NCBI RefSeq assembly: GCF_001262505.1
Contig: NZ_KQ410730.1
Span: 124,001-188,000, forward strand
Origin: Shinella sp. SUS2
Lineage (GTDB): Bacteria > Pseudomonadota > Alphaproteobacteria > Rhizobiales > Rhizobiaceae
DNA length: 64,000 nt
Direction of reading: 5' to 3'
Shown: positions 45,956 through 54,533 of the stretch, piece after piece
How positions within the stretch are numbered: position 1 is the first letter of the stretch
Layout of the letters: each line of letters opens with the position of its first letter
Position numbers and translations under genes: made by a program
The notes under the pieces: generated by a model
Databases searched by the model: none
Seen by the model: the letters and a program-made list of their open reading frames with translations, nothing else
Told to the model about the DNA's origin: nothing

Positions 45956-46986
45956 CGGAGGAAACACGGCCGGTGACAACGCTCTACGGCATCCAGTACT
46001 TGCGAGCGCTCGCCGCGCTCGCGGTCGTCTTCTTCCATGCCGGCGAGCGCAGCGGCCATGCGCTGGCGATCGGCGCGGCGGGGGTCGACGTCTTCTTCGT
46101 CATCAGCGGCTTCATCATGTGGGTGATCGTCGCGCGGCGCCCGGTCTCGCCCGGCCGTTTCCTTGCCGAGCGCCTGCGCCGCATCGTGCCCGTCTATTGG
46201 CTCGCGACCGGGGCCATGGTGGCAGGCGCGCTGCTCGGCCTCTTCCCCAATCTCGCGCTGACGGCACAGCACCTCCTCGCCTCGCTGTTCTTCGTGCCCT
46301 TGCCCTCGCCGAGCAGCGGCGAGATCTGGCCGCTGCTCGTCCAGGGCTGGACGCTCAACTACGAGCTCTTCTTCTATGCCGTCTTCGCCGCCTGCCTGTT
46401 GCTGCCGGCGCGCATGAGGCTTGCCGCCGTTGCCGCGATCTTCCTCGGCCTTGTCACGCTCGGCCTCACGGTGACAAGCGACAACCCGCTCTTCGTCACC
46501 TATACGCGGCCGATCATCCTGGAATTCGTCGCGGGCATGCTGATCGGCCGGCTGTGGCTAACCGGGCGCGTGCGAGGCAGGGGGCTGGGCCTCGCGCTCG
46601 TTACGCTGTCGCTCGCCGGCTTCGCCGTGATCGGCCTCCTGCGGCTGCCCTTCGACGAATGGACCTGTGGGCCGCTCGCGGCCATGCTGGTCTACGGCAC
46701 GGCGGCGCTGGAGCGGGAGGGCGGCGTGCCGCGTCTGAGACTACCGGCGCTTTTCGGCGATGCGTCCTATTCGATCTATCTCTGGCACACCTTCGCCATC
46801 TCTGTCGTGGCGAAGGCGGGCGTCACGCTCGGCCTGGCGCCGGCGCTCATCTTCATCGCCGCGGTCCTCGCCGGCGTCCTTTCCGGCCTTGCCGGCTATC
46901 GGCTCATCGAGCGCCCGCTGCTGCGCGGGTTTTCCGGAAAGCGCCGCACGGACGCTGCCCGGCGGGCGGTTGCAGCCGAGGGCTAA
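45952..46986 (+). CDS. exoZ: Succinoglycan acetyltransferase ExoZ (acyltransferase 3 family)
   Basis: A 344-residue polytopic acyltransferase that O-acetylates the repeat unit. The family signature lies near the N-terminus (IQYLRALAALAVVFFHAGE, His in FFHA), followed by GVDVFFVISGFIMW and LAERLRRIVPVYWLAT. The ATG overlaps the exoQ stop (ATGA). In S. meliloti exoB (UDP-glucose epimerase) follows; here a convergent histidine kinase gene follows instead. Confidence 0.92.
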   Translation: MTEETRPVTTLYGIQYLRALAALAVVFFHAGERSGHALAIGAAGVDVFFVISGFIMWVIVARRPVSPGRFLAERLRRIVPVYWLATGAMVAGALLGLFPNLALTAQHLLASLFFVPLPSPSSGEIWPLLVQGWTLNYELFFYAVFAACLLLPARMRLAAVAAIFLGLVTLGLTVTSDNPLFVTYTRPIILEFVAGMLIGRLWLTGRVRGRGLGLALVTLSLAGFAVIGLLRLPFDEWTCGPLAAMLVYGTAALEREGGVPRLRLPALFGDASYSIYLWHTFAISVVAKAGVTLGLAPALIFIAAVLAGVLSGLAGYRLIERPLLRGFSGKRRTDAARRAVAAEG

Positions 46987-47000
46987 GCTCTCGTGTCCCG

Positions 47001-49103
47001 TCAGGCCCGGAGCACGGGGAACGTGAGCTCCACCACCGTCCCCTTTCCCTGTATCGAGAGGATGCGGGCGTCGCCGCCACTCTGGCGCACGAAGCCGTAG
47101 ACCACGGCAAGGCCGAGGCCGGCGCCGCCTTCCTCGTCGCGCGTGGTGAAATAGGGCTCGAAGGCCTTGTCGGCAGCTTCCGGCGACATGCCGATACCCT
47201 CGTCGGCCACCGAAACCACGACGCCGGCTCCCCCGCCGAGGCAGCGGATGAGGATCGTTCCCCCCGACGGCATGGCGGCGGCGGCGTTGAGGCAGAGATT
47301 GAGCACGGACTGCTCGAACAGCGCCGCATCGAGCAGCACCGTCGGCAGGCCATCGGCAATGTCGAAGACGAGCCGGCACTTCTCCCCGACGGCGATCTCC
47401 AGCACGTCCGCCATGCCGCGCAGCAGCGCACCGATTTCCACCGCGCCGGGATGGATCGGCTGCTGGCTGCCGATGGAAAGCATGCTGCCGGCCAGCGACC
47501 GGCCCCGGTCGGCGGCCTTGCGGATGCGGGCAAGGTGGCGCTTCTGCCGGTCGTTGAAGCCGGTCTCGCGCTCCAGGAGGCCGAGGCTGCCGGTGATGAT
47601 GCCGATCATGTTGCCGACCTCGTGGCTCACCTGGTGCGTCATGCGCATGATGCCGTCGAGACGCTGGATCTTGGCGGTCTCCGCCTCCTGCCGGTCGATG
47701 TCTGTGACGTCGCGCGCCAAAAGCACGATACCGCCATCCGGCTGGCGCGACAGCGAGACCTCCGTCACCCGCCCTGCCTCGGAGCGATGGCGCAGCACGG
47801 AGCGATCGCCGAGCGCGCCCGCCTCGCCCTCGGCAGGTAGCAGCGCCGGGTCGATCTCGGGGATCGGCGCGACGAACTTGCGCACCGGCAGTTTGCGCGC
47901 CGAGCCCGACCAGCCGACCAGTTCGATGACGCGGCGGTTCATGGTGATCGGCTTGCCGCGCGGATCGAACAGCGCGATGCCCTCGTTCATGGTGCGGAAG
48001 GTGGAGCGGATGGTGCGCGCGGCGGCCTCGGCGGTGCGCCGCAGCCGCGAGACGCGCTCGACGCTTTCCCGGAAGGCCCGGAAGGCCTCCAGCAACCGCA
48101 CCAGCTCGGTCTCCGTGCCGTCGTAGCGCGGCGCGTCGACATCCTTGCACCCTTCCGCCAGCGCATTCATGCCGTTGGACAGCGCAACGATGCCGCGCGA
48201 GACGCGCATGACGGAGCGGATGGAGAAGATCGCCATGACGAGCACGAGCAGCGCCGCAAAGGCGACGATGACGAGCAGGCGGCTCAGCGCGGCGGATGTC
48301 GAGGCGAGATCGTCGTTCAGGCTGCGCGCGACCGCCTCGCTCTGGGTTTCGGTGGCGTGCGAAAGATCGCGGGACACGGAATGCAGCCGCGAGACGGCGG
48401 CGCGGATGGAAAACATTTCGAGGAGATAGCGCGTCTGCGCCTCGAAGATGCGCTCGTAGGGCGCGAATTCGGCAGCGGAAATCCGCACGTCCGGCGCTGC
48501 ACGCGCAATGCGCGGCGCGGTTTCGGCCACATAGCGGCGGCGCAGTTCCCCGAGCTGGAACAGGCTGTCGGAATTGGACACCGACTGCACGATGGCGTTC
48601 AGCCGCCGGCGGAAATCGGCATCCGCGATGCCGCTGCCGGTAGCGATCTCGCCGAGCGCCGCGGCGGCCTCGGCCTTGTGCTGCTGGGCGCTGTCCGCAT
48701 CGCCGGCAAGTGCCGTGGTCTGCGTGCGGATCGTTTCGAGAAGCTCGACGATACGGGTGCTGGCAAAACCCTTCATCCCGGCCGGGCCGCTATCCGGCGC
48801 CATGGCGTGCAGCAGCGCATCGACCTGCGCGACCACCGAGCGGCTTTCGCTGGAAACCCGGTAGGGCGAGGTGGCGTTCATCAGGAAGGGCGCGCTGGAG
48901 ACGAGATCGGAGACCTGTCGCGAGACCAGCGAGGCCTTGGCGAGGCTGGAAAAGGCCTGCAGGCCATAGGTCGCCATCTCCTCGCGCGCCCGCTGCAAGC
49001 CATAGATGGCGATGGTCGACAGGCTGACGACGAGCACGCAGATGAAGACGATCGCAAAGGGCAGGCGGAAGGCGATCGAGGACAGGAAGGGGCGGTTGAT
49101 CAC
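47001..49103 (-). CDS. Sensor histidine kinase (TorS-like sensor, HAMP, PAS)
   Basis: A 700-residue membrane kinase. Helices at about 15-37 and 275-297 enclose a periplasmic domain of about 235 residues that is largely helical, as in TorS-type sensors working with periplasmic binding proteins. HAMP (about 298-350), PAS-like (about 365-470), phospho-acceptor His494 in THQVSHEVGN, and an ATPase domain with NLCLNAAAAM, DEGIGM and GGAGLGLAVVYGF follow. The start overlaps the response regulator stop by 4 bp. The pair is divergent from two AfuA-like binding proteins, one of which could present ligand to the sensor. Confidence 0.88.
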   Translation of the reverse strand: MINRPFLSSIAFRLPFAIVFICVLVVSLSTIAIYGLQRAREEMATYGLQAFSSLAKASLVSRQVSDLVSSAPFLMNATSPYRVSSESRSVVAQVDALLHAMAPDSGPAGMKGFASTRIVELLETIRTQTTALAGDADSAQQHKAEAAAALGEIATGSGIADADFRRRLNAIVQSVSNSDSLFQLGELRRRYVAETAPRIARAAPDVRISAAEFAPYERIFEAQTRYLLEMFSIRAAVSRLHSVSRDLSHATETQSEAVARSLNDDLASTSAALSRLLVIVAFAALLVLVMAIFSIRSVMRVSRGIVALSNGMNALAEGCKDVDAPRYDGTETELVRLLEAFRAFRESVERVSRLRRTAEAAARTIRSTFRTMNEGIALFDPRGKPITMNRRVIELVGWSGSARKLPVRKFVAPIPEIDPALLPAEGEAGALGDRSVLRHRSEAGRVTEVSLSRQPDGGIVLLARDVTDIDRQEAETAKIQRLDGIMRMTHQVSHEVGNMIGIITGSLGLLERETGFNDRQKRHLARIRKAADRGRSLAGSMLSIGSQQPIHPGAVEIGALLRGMADVLEIAVGEKCRLVFDIADGLPTVLLDAALFEQSVLNLCLNAAAAMPSGGTILIRCLGGGAGVVVSVADEGIGMSPEAADKAFEPYFTTRDEEGGAGLGLAVVYGFVRQSGGDARILSIQGKGTVVELTFPVLRA

Positions 49104-49840
49104 GGCGAAAGCTCGGCGTCGTCGGTGTCGAGCACATAACCCTTGCCGCGCCGCGTCTTGATATGGCGCGGCAGGTCCGGATTGCGCTCGATCTTGCGGC
49201 GCAGGCGCAGCACCAGCACGTCGACGTTGCGGTCAATGTAGCGGTCGCTTTCCGCGCCGAGACGGTCGAGGATATGCGCCCGGCTGACCGGGATGTTCGG
49301 CGTCTCGGCGAGGATTTCCAGCAGGGCGAATTCAGCGCCGGTCAGCGACTTTCCGGGATCGGTGCGGCAGACGGCGCGGCGGCGCGCCAGATCCACCGAC
49401 CAGTCGCCGAGCTTCAGGGAAGCCGGCTCGTGCTCACGCTCGCCGTCCCGCTCGGGCTTCAGCGTGGGGATCGTCCGCCGCAGCACGGCCTTGATGCGCG
49501 CCGTCAGCTCGATGGGCTCGAAGGGCTTGACGACATAGTCGTCCGCCGCCGTCTCCAGCCCCAGCACCCGGTCGGCGGCGCTGCCCGCCGCCGTCACCAT
49601 GACGATGCCGATACTGGTCTGCGCGCGCAGGCGCTGGGCGAAGGCCCTGCCGGAAATGCCGGGCAGGTTATGGTCGATGAGCACGAGATGCACGCTCTCG
49701 CGCGCCAGCACGCCCGCCGCCATCTCCGCCGATGGTGCGGTCACCGGTATCCAGCCCTCGGCCTCCACCAGATCGGAGATGAGCTCCGCCATGTCGGGAT
49801 CGTCCTCGACGATCAGAATCCGTACCCTCTCGTTCAACAC
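49100..49840 (-). CDS. OmpR/TorR-family response regulator
   Basis: A 246-residue regulator: receiver domain with Glu12-Asp13-Asp14 and phospho-acceptor Asp56 (LVLIDHNLPGISG), then a C-terminal winged helix ending YIDRNVDVLVLRLRRKIE and TRRGKGYVL. GTG at 49840 is chosen because GGAGG precedes it by 8 bases; a further GTG six codons upstream lacks a site. It overlaps the kinase start and diverges from the binding-protein genes, whose promoter region carries direct repeats it may bind. Confidence 0.9.
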   Translation of the reverse strand: MLNERVRILIVEDDPDMAELISDLVEAEGWIPVTAPSAEMAAGVLARESVHLVLIDHNLPGISGRAFAQRLRAQTSIGIVMVTAAGSAADRVLGLETAADDYVVKPFEPIELTARIKAVLRRTIPTLKPERDGEREHEPASLKLGDWSVDLARRRAVCRTDPGKSLTGAEFALLEILAETPNIPVSRAHILDRLGAESDRYIDRNVDVLVLRLRRKIERNPDLPRHIKTRRGKGYVLDTDDAELSP

Positions 49841-49909
49841 ATGTCCGTCCTCCCGCACCCATCATAGTAAGGCCCGGATGATTGTTCAAAGCAGCTCGCA
49901 TTATGCGGC

Positions 49910-49943
49910 TTTGTCACATTTGTAACCTTTGTCATTTTTGACA
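49910..49943 (+). promoter_or_regulatory. Triple TTTGTNA repeat abutting a TTGACA -35
   Basis: TTTGTCA (49910), TTTGTAA (49919) and TTTGTCA (49928) lie in tandem with a 9-bp pitch, followed at 49938-49943 by a consensus -35 TTGACA. The -10 18 bp downstream (TTGTAA, 49962-49967) is poor, as in activator-dependent promoters. It is a likely binding site for the adjacent OmpR-type regulator, activating the binding-protein gene at 50074. Confidence 0.5.
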
Positions 49944-50026
49944 GGGCGCGCCGGCCGGGGATTGTAAGAACGGTAACCATTCTTCGATTGCGGTGCGCGG
50001 CGGATATGCCATCCTGAACACGGAGA

Positions 50027-50059
50027 TTGGAACGTCCGGCAGTGAGGAGGGCGTTCCAA
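50027..50059 (+). promoter_or_regulatory. Leader inverted repeat before the first AfuA-like gene
   Basis: TTGGAACG (50027-50034) and CGTTCCAA (50052-50059) form perfect 8-bp arms with a 17-base spacer, ending 2 bp before the GGGAGG ribosome site (50062-50067). It may be a second operator or a leader hairpin affecting translation or stability. Confidence 0.45.
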
Positions 50060-50073
50060 ATGGGAGGAACATC

Positions 50074-51096
50074 GTGAGAGGCATCAGCGCTTTCGGCGCG
50101 GGCGTGGCCCTGTGGCTGGCGACCGCCACGGCCGGCATGACGGCCCCTTCGCTCACCGTCCTGTGCGGTGTGGACGAGGTGTGGTGTGCCGCCATGCAGA
50201 AGGCCTACGAGGCGGAAACCGGCCTTGAGATCGCGATGACGCGCCGGAGCACCGGCGACATCCTCAACCAGATCCGCGCGGAAAAGGACGCGCCCACCAT
50301 AGACGTCTGGTGGGGTGGCACGGGCGACACGCATCTGCAGGCCGGTTCGGAAAACCTGCTCGAGCCTTACCAGCCGGCGCATGAGCGCGACATGCTGCCC
50401 TGGGCGCAGAACTTCTTCGCCATGTCCGGCGGCCGCTCGGCCGGCATCTATGCCGGGGCGCTGGGCTTTGCCTACAATGCCGACCTGCTGCGTGCGGCGA
50501 AGCTGCCGGCGCCGACCTGCTGGAAGGACCTGGCGGACATCGCCTATCGCGGCCGCATCCAGAGCGGCAATCCGAACTCCTCCGGCACCGCGTTCACGAC
50601 ACTGGCGACGCTGGTGCAGCTCTTCGGCGAGGACGAGGCCTTCCGCTATCTCGCCGCGCTCAACCGCAACATCGAGCGCTACACGGCGTCTGGCTCCGCC
50701 CCGGTCAAGGCTGCGGCGCGGGGCGAGGTGCTGATCGGCATTTCCTTCATGCACGATGCGGTCACGCAGAAACAGGCGGGGTCCCCGCTGGTCATCGTCG
50801 CGCCCTGCGAAGGTACGGGCTACGAGATCGGCGCCGTCAGCATCGTCAGGGGCGCGCGCCATGTCGAAGCGGCACAACGCTTCGTCGATTTCGCGCTGAG
50901 CCCGGAAGGCCAGGCGACGGGTGCCGCGGCCGGCCAGAACCAGGTACCTTCGAATTCCATGGCGAGCCTGCCGCTCGCCGCGCCCGACATCTCGCTGATC
51001 AAGATGGTGGACTACGACTTCGCCACCTTCGGCACGCCCGAAGAACGACATCGGCTGCTCAAACGGTTCGACGCGGTGCTCTCCGCAACGAACTGA
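50074..51096 (+). CDS. AfuA-like periplasmic binding protein (probable sugar-phosphate), first copy
   Basis: A 340-residue secreted binding protein; signal peptide about 1-24. Such proteins are often labelled ferric-iron binding, but the body has VWWGGTGDTHLQAGSENLL and IQSGNPNSSGTAF, and no tyrosine pair typical of iron sites was picked out. It carries HDAV...CEGTGYE with His-Asp and Glu 24 residues apart, the spacing I recall for the sugar-contacting residues of AfuA, a hexose/heptose-phosphate binding protein. GTG start after GGGAGG. A paralogue follows 122 bp downstream; both presumably feed the permease at 52320. Confidence 0.8.
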   Translation: MRGISAFGAGVALWLATATAGMTAPSLTVLCGVDEVWCAAMQKAYEAETGLEIAMTRRSTGDILNQIRAEKDAPTIDVWWGGTGDTHLQAGSENLLEPYQPAHERDMLPWAQNFFAMSGGRSAGIYAGALGFAYNADLLRAAKLPAPTCWKDLADIAYRGRIQSGNPNSSGTAFTTLATLVQLFGEDEAFRYLAALNRNIERYTASGSAPVKAAARGEVLIGISFMHDAVTQKQAGSPLVIVAPCEGTGYEIGAVSIVRGARHVEAAQRFVDFALSPEGQATGAAAGQNQVPSNSMASLPLAAPDISLIKMVDYDFATFGTPEERHRLLKRFDAVLSATN

Positions 51097-51130
51097 TCGA
51101 GGACCGGAAACAGACCCAAATCGACAAGAA

Positions 51131-51182
51131 CGCGAACGAGCCGCCCGCGGGCAGCCCGATGGCCCCGGCATGTCCGTTCGCG
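51131..51182 (+). other. Stem-loop between tandem binding-protein genes
   Basis: Outer perfect arms CGCGAACG (51131-51138) and CGTTCGCG (51175-51182) enclose a GCCCGCGGGC palindrome (51143-51152). The structure sits between the two binding-protein genes and may set their relative mRNA levels. Confidence 0.45.
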
Positions 51183-51218
51183 CCAGGATTCAAACCAAGG
51201 CAACAGGAGGATGCCCCA

Positions 51219-52247
51219 ATGAAGACCAAGACCCTTTCCCTCATGCTTTTCGCCGGAACGGCGCTTGCCGCCCTGCCGGCGCAGGCGGCCGGCGACCTCA
51301 ACCTCATCTGCTCGGCCGACGTCGTCATCTGCGAGCAGATGAAGGGCGATTTCGAGAAGGCGCACAGCGACATCAAGGTGAACATGGTGCGCCTGTCCTC
51401 GGGCGAGACCTATGCCAAGGTGCGCGCCGAGGCCCGCAACCCGAAGACCGACATCTGGTGGGGCGGCACCGGCGATCCGCATCTCCAGGCCGCCTCGGAA
51501 AACCTGACGCTGGAATACAAGTCGCCGAAGCTCGACGAACTCAACGACTGGGCGAAGAAACAGGCCGAAAGCGCTGGCTACAAGACGGTCGGCATCTATG
51601 CCGGTGCGCTCGGCTGGGGCTACAACACCGAGATCTTCAAGGCGAAGGGTTTCAAGGAGCCGGTCTGCTGGGCCGATCTCCTGGCACCGGAGCTGAAGGG
51701 CGAAATCCAGATCGCCAACCCCAACTCCTCCGGCACCGCCTATACGGCGCTCGCCTCCCTCGTGCAGATCATGGGCGAGGACCCGGCCTTCGACTACCTG
51801 AAGAAGCTCAACGACAACATCTCGCAATACACCAAGTCCGGCTCGGCACCCGTCAAGGCGGCGGCCCGCGGCGAGACGGCGCTCGGCATCGTCTTCGTGC
51901 ATGACGCGGTGACGCAGACGGCCGAAGGCTTCCCGGTCAAGTCGATCACGCCCTGCGAGGGCACCGGCTACGAGATCGGCTCCATGTCGATCGTCAAGGG
52001 CGCGCGCAACCTCGACAACGCCAAGGTCTGGTACGACTGGGCGCTGACCCCGGAAGTCCAGTCGCGCATGAAGGATGCGAAATCCTTCCAGCTGCCGTCC
52101 AACAAGAGCGCCGAAATCCCGAAGGAGGCACCGCGCTTCGAGGACATCAAGCTGATCGACTACGACTTCAAGACCTATGGCGACCCGGCCAAGCGCAAGG
52201 CGCTGCTGGAGCGCTGGGACCGTGAAGTCGGCGCGGCCGCCAACTGA
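51219..52247 (+). CDS. AfuA-like periplasmic binding protein (probable sugar-phosphate), second copy
   Basis: A 342-residue binding protein with a clear signal peptide (MKTKTLSLMLFAGTALAALP, cleavage near Ala-Gln-Ala). It is a close paralogue of the protein at 50074: IWWGGTGDPHLQAASENL, IQIANPNSSGTAYTAL, FVHDAVTQ and CEGTGYEIGSMSIVKGA align block by block, with the same His-Asp...Glu spacing. AGGAGG lies 8 bases before the ATG. It precedes the permease/ATPase genes, so it is the main binding protein of this importer. Sugar-phosphate specificity is inferred, not shown. Confidence 0.85.
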   Translation: MKTKTLSLMLFAGTALAALPAQAAGDLNLICSADVVICEQMKGDFEKAHSDIKVNMVRLSSGETYAKVRAEARNPKTDIWWGGTGDPHLQAASENLTLEYKSPKLDELNDWAKKQAESAGYKTVGIYAGALGWGYNTEIFKAKGFKEPVCWADLLAPELKGEIQIANPNSSGTAYTALASLVQIMGEDPAFDYLKKLNDNISQYTKSGSAPVKAAARGETALGIVFVHDAVTQTAEGFPVKSITPCEGTGYEIGSMSIVKGARNLDNAKVWYDWALTPEVQSRMKDAKSFQLPSNKSAEIPKEAPRFEDIKLIDYDFKTYGDPAKRKALLERWDREVGAAAN

Positions 52248-52257
52248 CGGCCTGATG

Positions 52258-52286
52258 GACGGCGCCCGTCTCCTCCGGGCGCCGTC
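52258..52286 (+). terminator. Strong hairpin after the second AfuA-like gene
   Basis: A perfect 11-bp stem (GACGGCGCCCG, loop of 7, CGGGCGCCGTC) 10 bp after the stop, followed by TTCC. Such hairpins commonly limit read-through so the binding protein is made in excess over the permease. Confidence 0.65.
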
Positions 52287-52319
52287 TTCCCGAAACGACA
52301 AATCACAGCGAGGTCGGCC

Positions 52320-54533
52320 ATGAGACATGGCAATCGCAGGCTGGACGTGGTCCTGATCCTGGGCGTGGTCGCTTTGACCCTACTGCCCTGGTACCGGATC
52401 GACGGCGGCTTCTACGGGTTCGGTTGGCTGGCCGGGTTCCCTCTTTCCACCGAGGCCGCGCCTGGCCTCGTGCAGATCGCCGTGCATGGCCGCCTGTGGC
52501 TGGCCGGTAGCGCGCTTCTTCTTCTTCTCGCGGTCGCCGCGCGCAGCATGGCGGATCCGATGCGCCGTGGTGCAGCCCTCGCCTTTCTGGGCGCGCTCGG
52601 CATCCTCTTCCTGTCGCTGCAGGGCCTTGCCATCGGCTTTTCCGGCTGGACATGGACGGTGAGCGAAAGCCTGTTCGGCGCGCTTTCGGACGGCCAGCCC
52701 TCGATGGGCGCCGGGGCCGTGCTCTCGGCGGTCGTCTTCGTGCTTCTCTTCGCCTTCGGCCTTGCCGAGCGCGGCGTGATGAAGGGCGATGCCTTCGTCG
52801 TCAGCGCCATCTCGCTGCTCGTCTTCCTCGTCGCGGTCTTCGTCTTCTATCCGATCGGCAGCATGTTCGCCGGCTCGGTGCAGGATTTCGACGGCTCGTT
52901 CAATCCGGACGGCTTCATCCGCAACATGCAGGATCCCGGCATCTGGAGCCTCAGCTGCGTCATCGGTGACGGGCGCTGCGGCGTCGCCTGGCGCACCCTG
53001 TGGCTCGCCATCATGACGGGCCTCGGCTCAACGCTGCTCGGCCTTGCCTTCGCGCTGGTCGCCACCCGCACGCGCTTTCCCTACAAGAAGGGCCTGCGCC
53101 TCCTCACCATCCTGCCGATCATCACGCCGCCCTTCGTCATCGGCCTGGCGCTGACGCTGCTCTTCGGCCGCGCGGGCGTCGTCACACAGGGGCTTTCCGA
53201 TCTCTTCGGCATCGAGCCCGGCCGCTGGCTCTACGGCCTCACCGGCATCTGGATCGCGCAGGTCCTCTCCTTCACGCCGATCGCCTTCCTCGTCCTGATC
53301 GGCGTCGTCGAGGGTGTCAGCCCGTCGATGGAGGAGGCCTCCACGACACTGCGCGCCGATCGCTGGCGCACCTTCCGGCGCGTCTCGCTGCCCCTGATGA
53401 AGCCGGGCCTCGCCAATGCCTTCCTCATCGGCTTCATCGAGAGCATGGCCGATTTCGGCAATCCGCTGGTGCTCGGCGGCAGCCACGGCGTGCTCTCGAC
53501 GGAGATCTTCTTCGCCGTGGTCGGCTCGCAGAACGACCCATCGCGCGCCGCCGTGCTCGCCACGGTCCTGCTCGTCTTCACGCTCTCGGCCTTCCTCGCC
53601 CAGCGCTTCTGGCTGTCGGGCAAGAACTTCGCCACCGTGACGGGCAAGGGCGACAGCGGGGCGCATATCGCGCTGCCGCGCGGGGTGTCGCTCGGCGTGC
53701 ATGCCATCGTCATCCCCTGGGGCCTGTTCACGCTGGTCGTCTACGGCATGATCCTCGTCGGCGGCTTCGTGAAGACCTGGGGCCTCGACAACTCGCTGAC
53801 GCTCGACCACTACGCCAAGGCCTTCTCCATCGGCTTCGATGGCGGCATCGCCTGGACGGGCGTTGCCTGGAACTCGTTCTGGACGACGATGGAGATCGCG
53901 CTGATCTCCGCACCGCTGACGGCCATCGTCGGCCTTCTGACGGCCTACATCATCGTGCGCCAGAAATTCACCGGCAAGAACGTCTTCGAGTTCGCGCTGA
54001 TGATGAGCTTTGCCATTCCCGGCACGGTCATCGGCGTCAGCTACATCATGGCCTTCAACCTGCCCCCGCTGGAGATGACCGGCTCGGCACTGATCCTCAT
54101 CGCCTGCTTCGTCTTCCGCAACATGCCGGTCGGCGTGCGCGGCGGGATTGCGGCGATGAGCCAGCTCGACAAGAGCCTGGACGAGGCCTCGCTGACGCTG
54201 CGTGCCGGCAGCTTCCGCACCATCCGCAAGGTCATCCTGCCGCTCCTGCGGCCCGCCATCACCGCCGCGCTCGTCTATTCCTTCGTGCGCGCCATCACCT
54301 CGATCAGCGCCGTCATCTTCCTCGTCAGCGCCGAATACAACATGGCGACCTCCTATATCGTCGGCCTCGTCGAGAACGGCGAGTACGGCGTGGCGATCGC
54401 CTATTCCTCCATGCTGATCGTCGTGATGATCACGGTCATCACCGGCTTCCAGCTTCTCGTGGGCGAACGGCGCCTGCGCCGTGAGAACCGCGTCGCCGGC
54501 CTTGCCCCCTCTCGTCAGGAGAAAATCGCATGA
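52320..54533 (+). CDS. Double-length ABC permease (AfuB/FbpB-like) with extra N-terminal helices
   Basis: A 737-residue inner-membrane permease with two fused ABC-permease halves. The EAA-type cytoplasmic loops can be seen in each half (MEEASTTLRADRWRTFRRVSLPL and LDEASLTLRAG...IRKVILPL). It is longer than typical FbpB proteins: about 170 extra N-terminal residues contain four hydrophobic segments (about 9-25, 58-75, 84-107, 132-149). The ATG starts 73 bp after the binding-protein stop; the stop overlaps the ATPase start by 4 bp. Confidence 0.9.
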   Translation: MRHGNRRLDVVLILGVVALTLLPWYRIDGGFYGFGWLAGFPLSTEAAPGLVQIAVHGRLWLAGSALLLLLAVAARSMADPMRRGAALAFLGALGILFLSLQGLAIGFSGWTWTVSESLFGALSDGQPSMGAGAVLSAVVFVLLFAFGLAERGVMKGDAFVVSAISLLVFLVAVFVFYPIGSMFAGSVQDFDGSFNPDGFIRNMQDPGIWSLSCVIGDGRCGVAWRTLWLAIMTGLGSTLLGLAFALVATRTRFPYKKGLRLLTILPIITPPFVIGLALTLLFGRAGVVTQGLSDLFGIEPGRWLYGLTGIWIAQVLSFTPIAFLVLIGVVEGVSPSMEEASTTLRADRWRTFRRVSLPLMKPGLANAFLIGFIESMADFGNPLVLGGSHGVLSTEIFFAVVGSQNDPSRAAVLATVLLVFTLSAFLAQRFWLSGKNFATVTGKGDSGAHIALPRGVSLGVHAIVIPWGLFTLVVYGMILVGGFVKTWGLDNSLTLDHYAKAFSIGFDGGIAWTGVAWNSFWTTMEIALISAPLTAIVGLLTAYIIVRQKFTGKNVFEFALMMSFAIPGTVIGVSYIMAFNLPPLEMTGSALILIACFVFRNMPVGVRGGIAAMSQLDKSLDEASLTLRAGSFRTIRKVILPLLRPAITAALVYSFVRAITSISAVIFLVSAEYNMATSYIVGLVENGEYGVAIAYSSMLIVVMITVITGFQLLVGERRLRRENRVAGLAPSRQEKIA

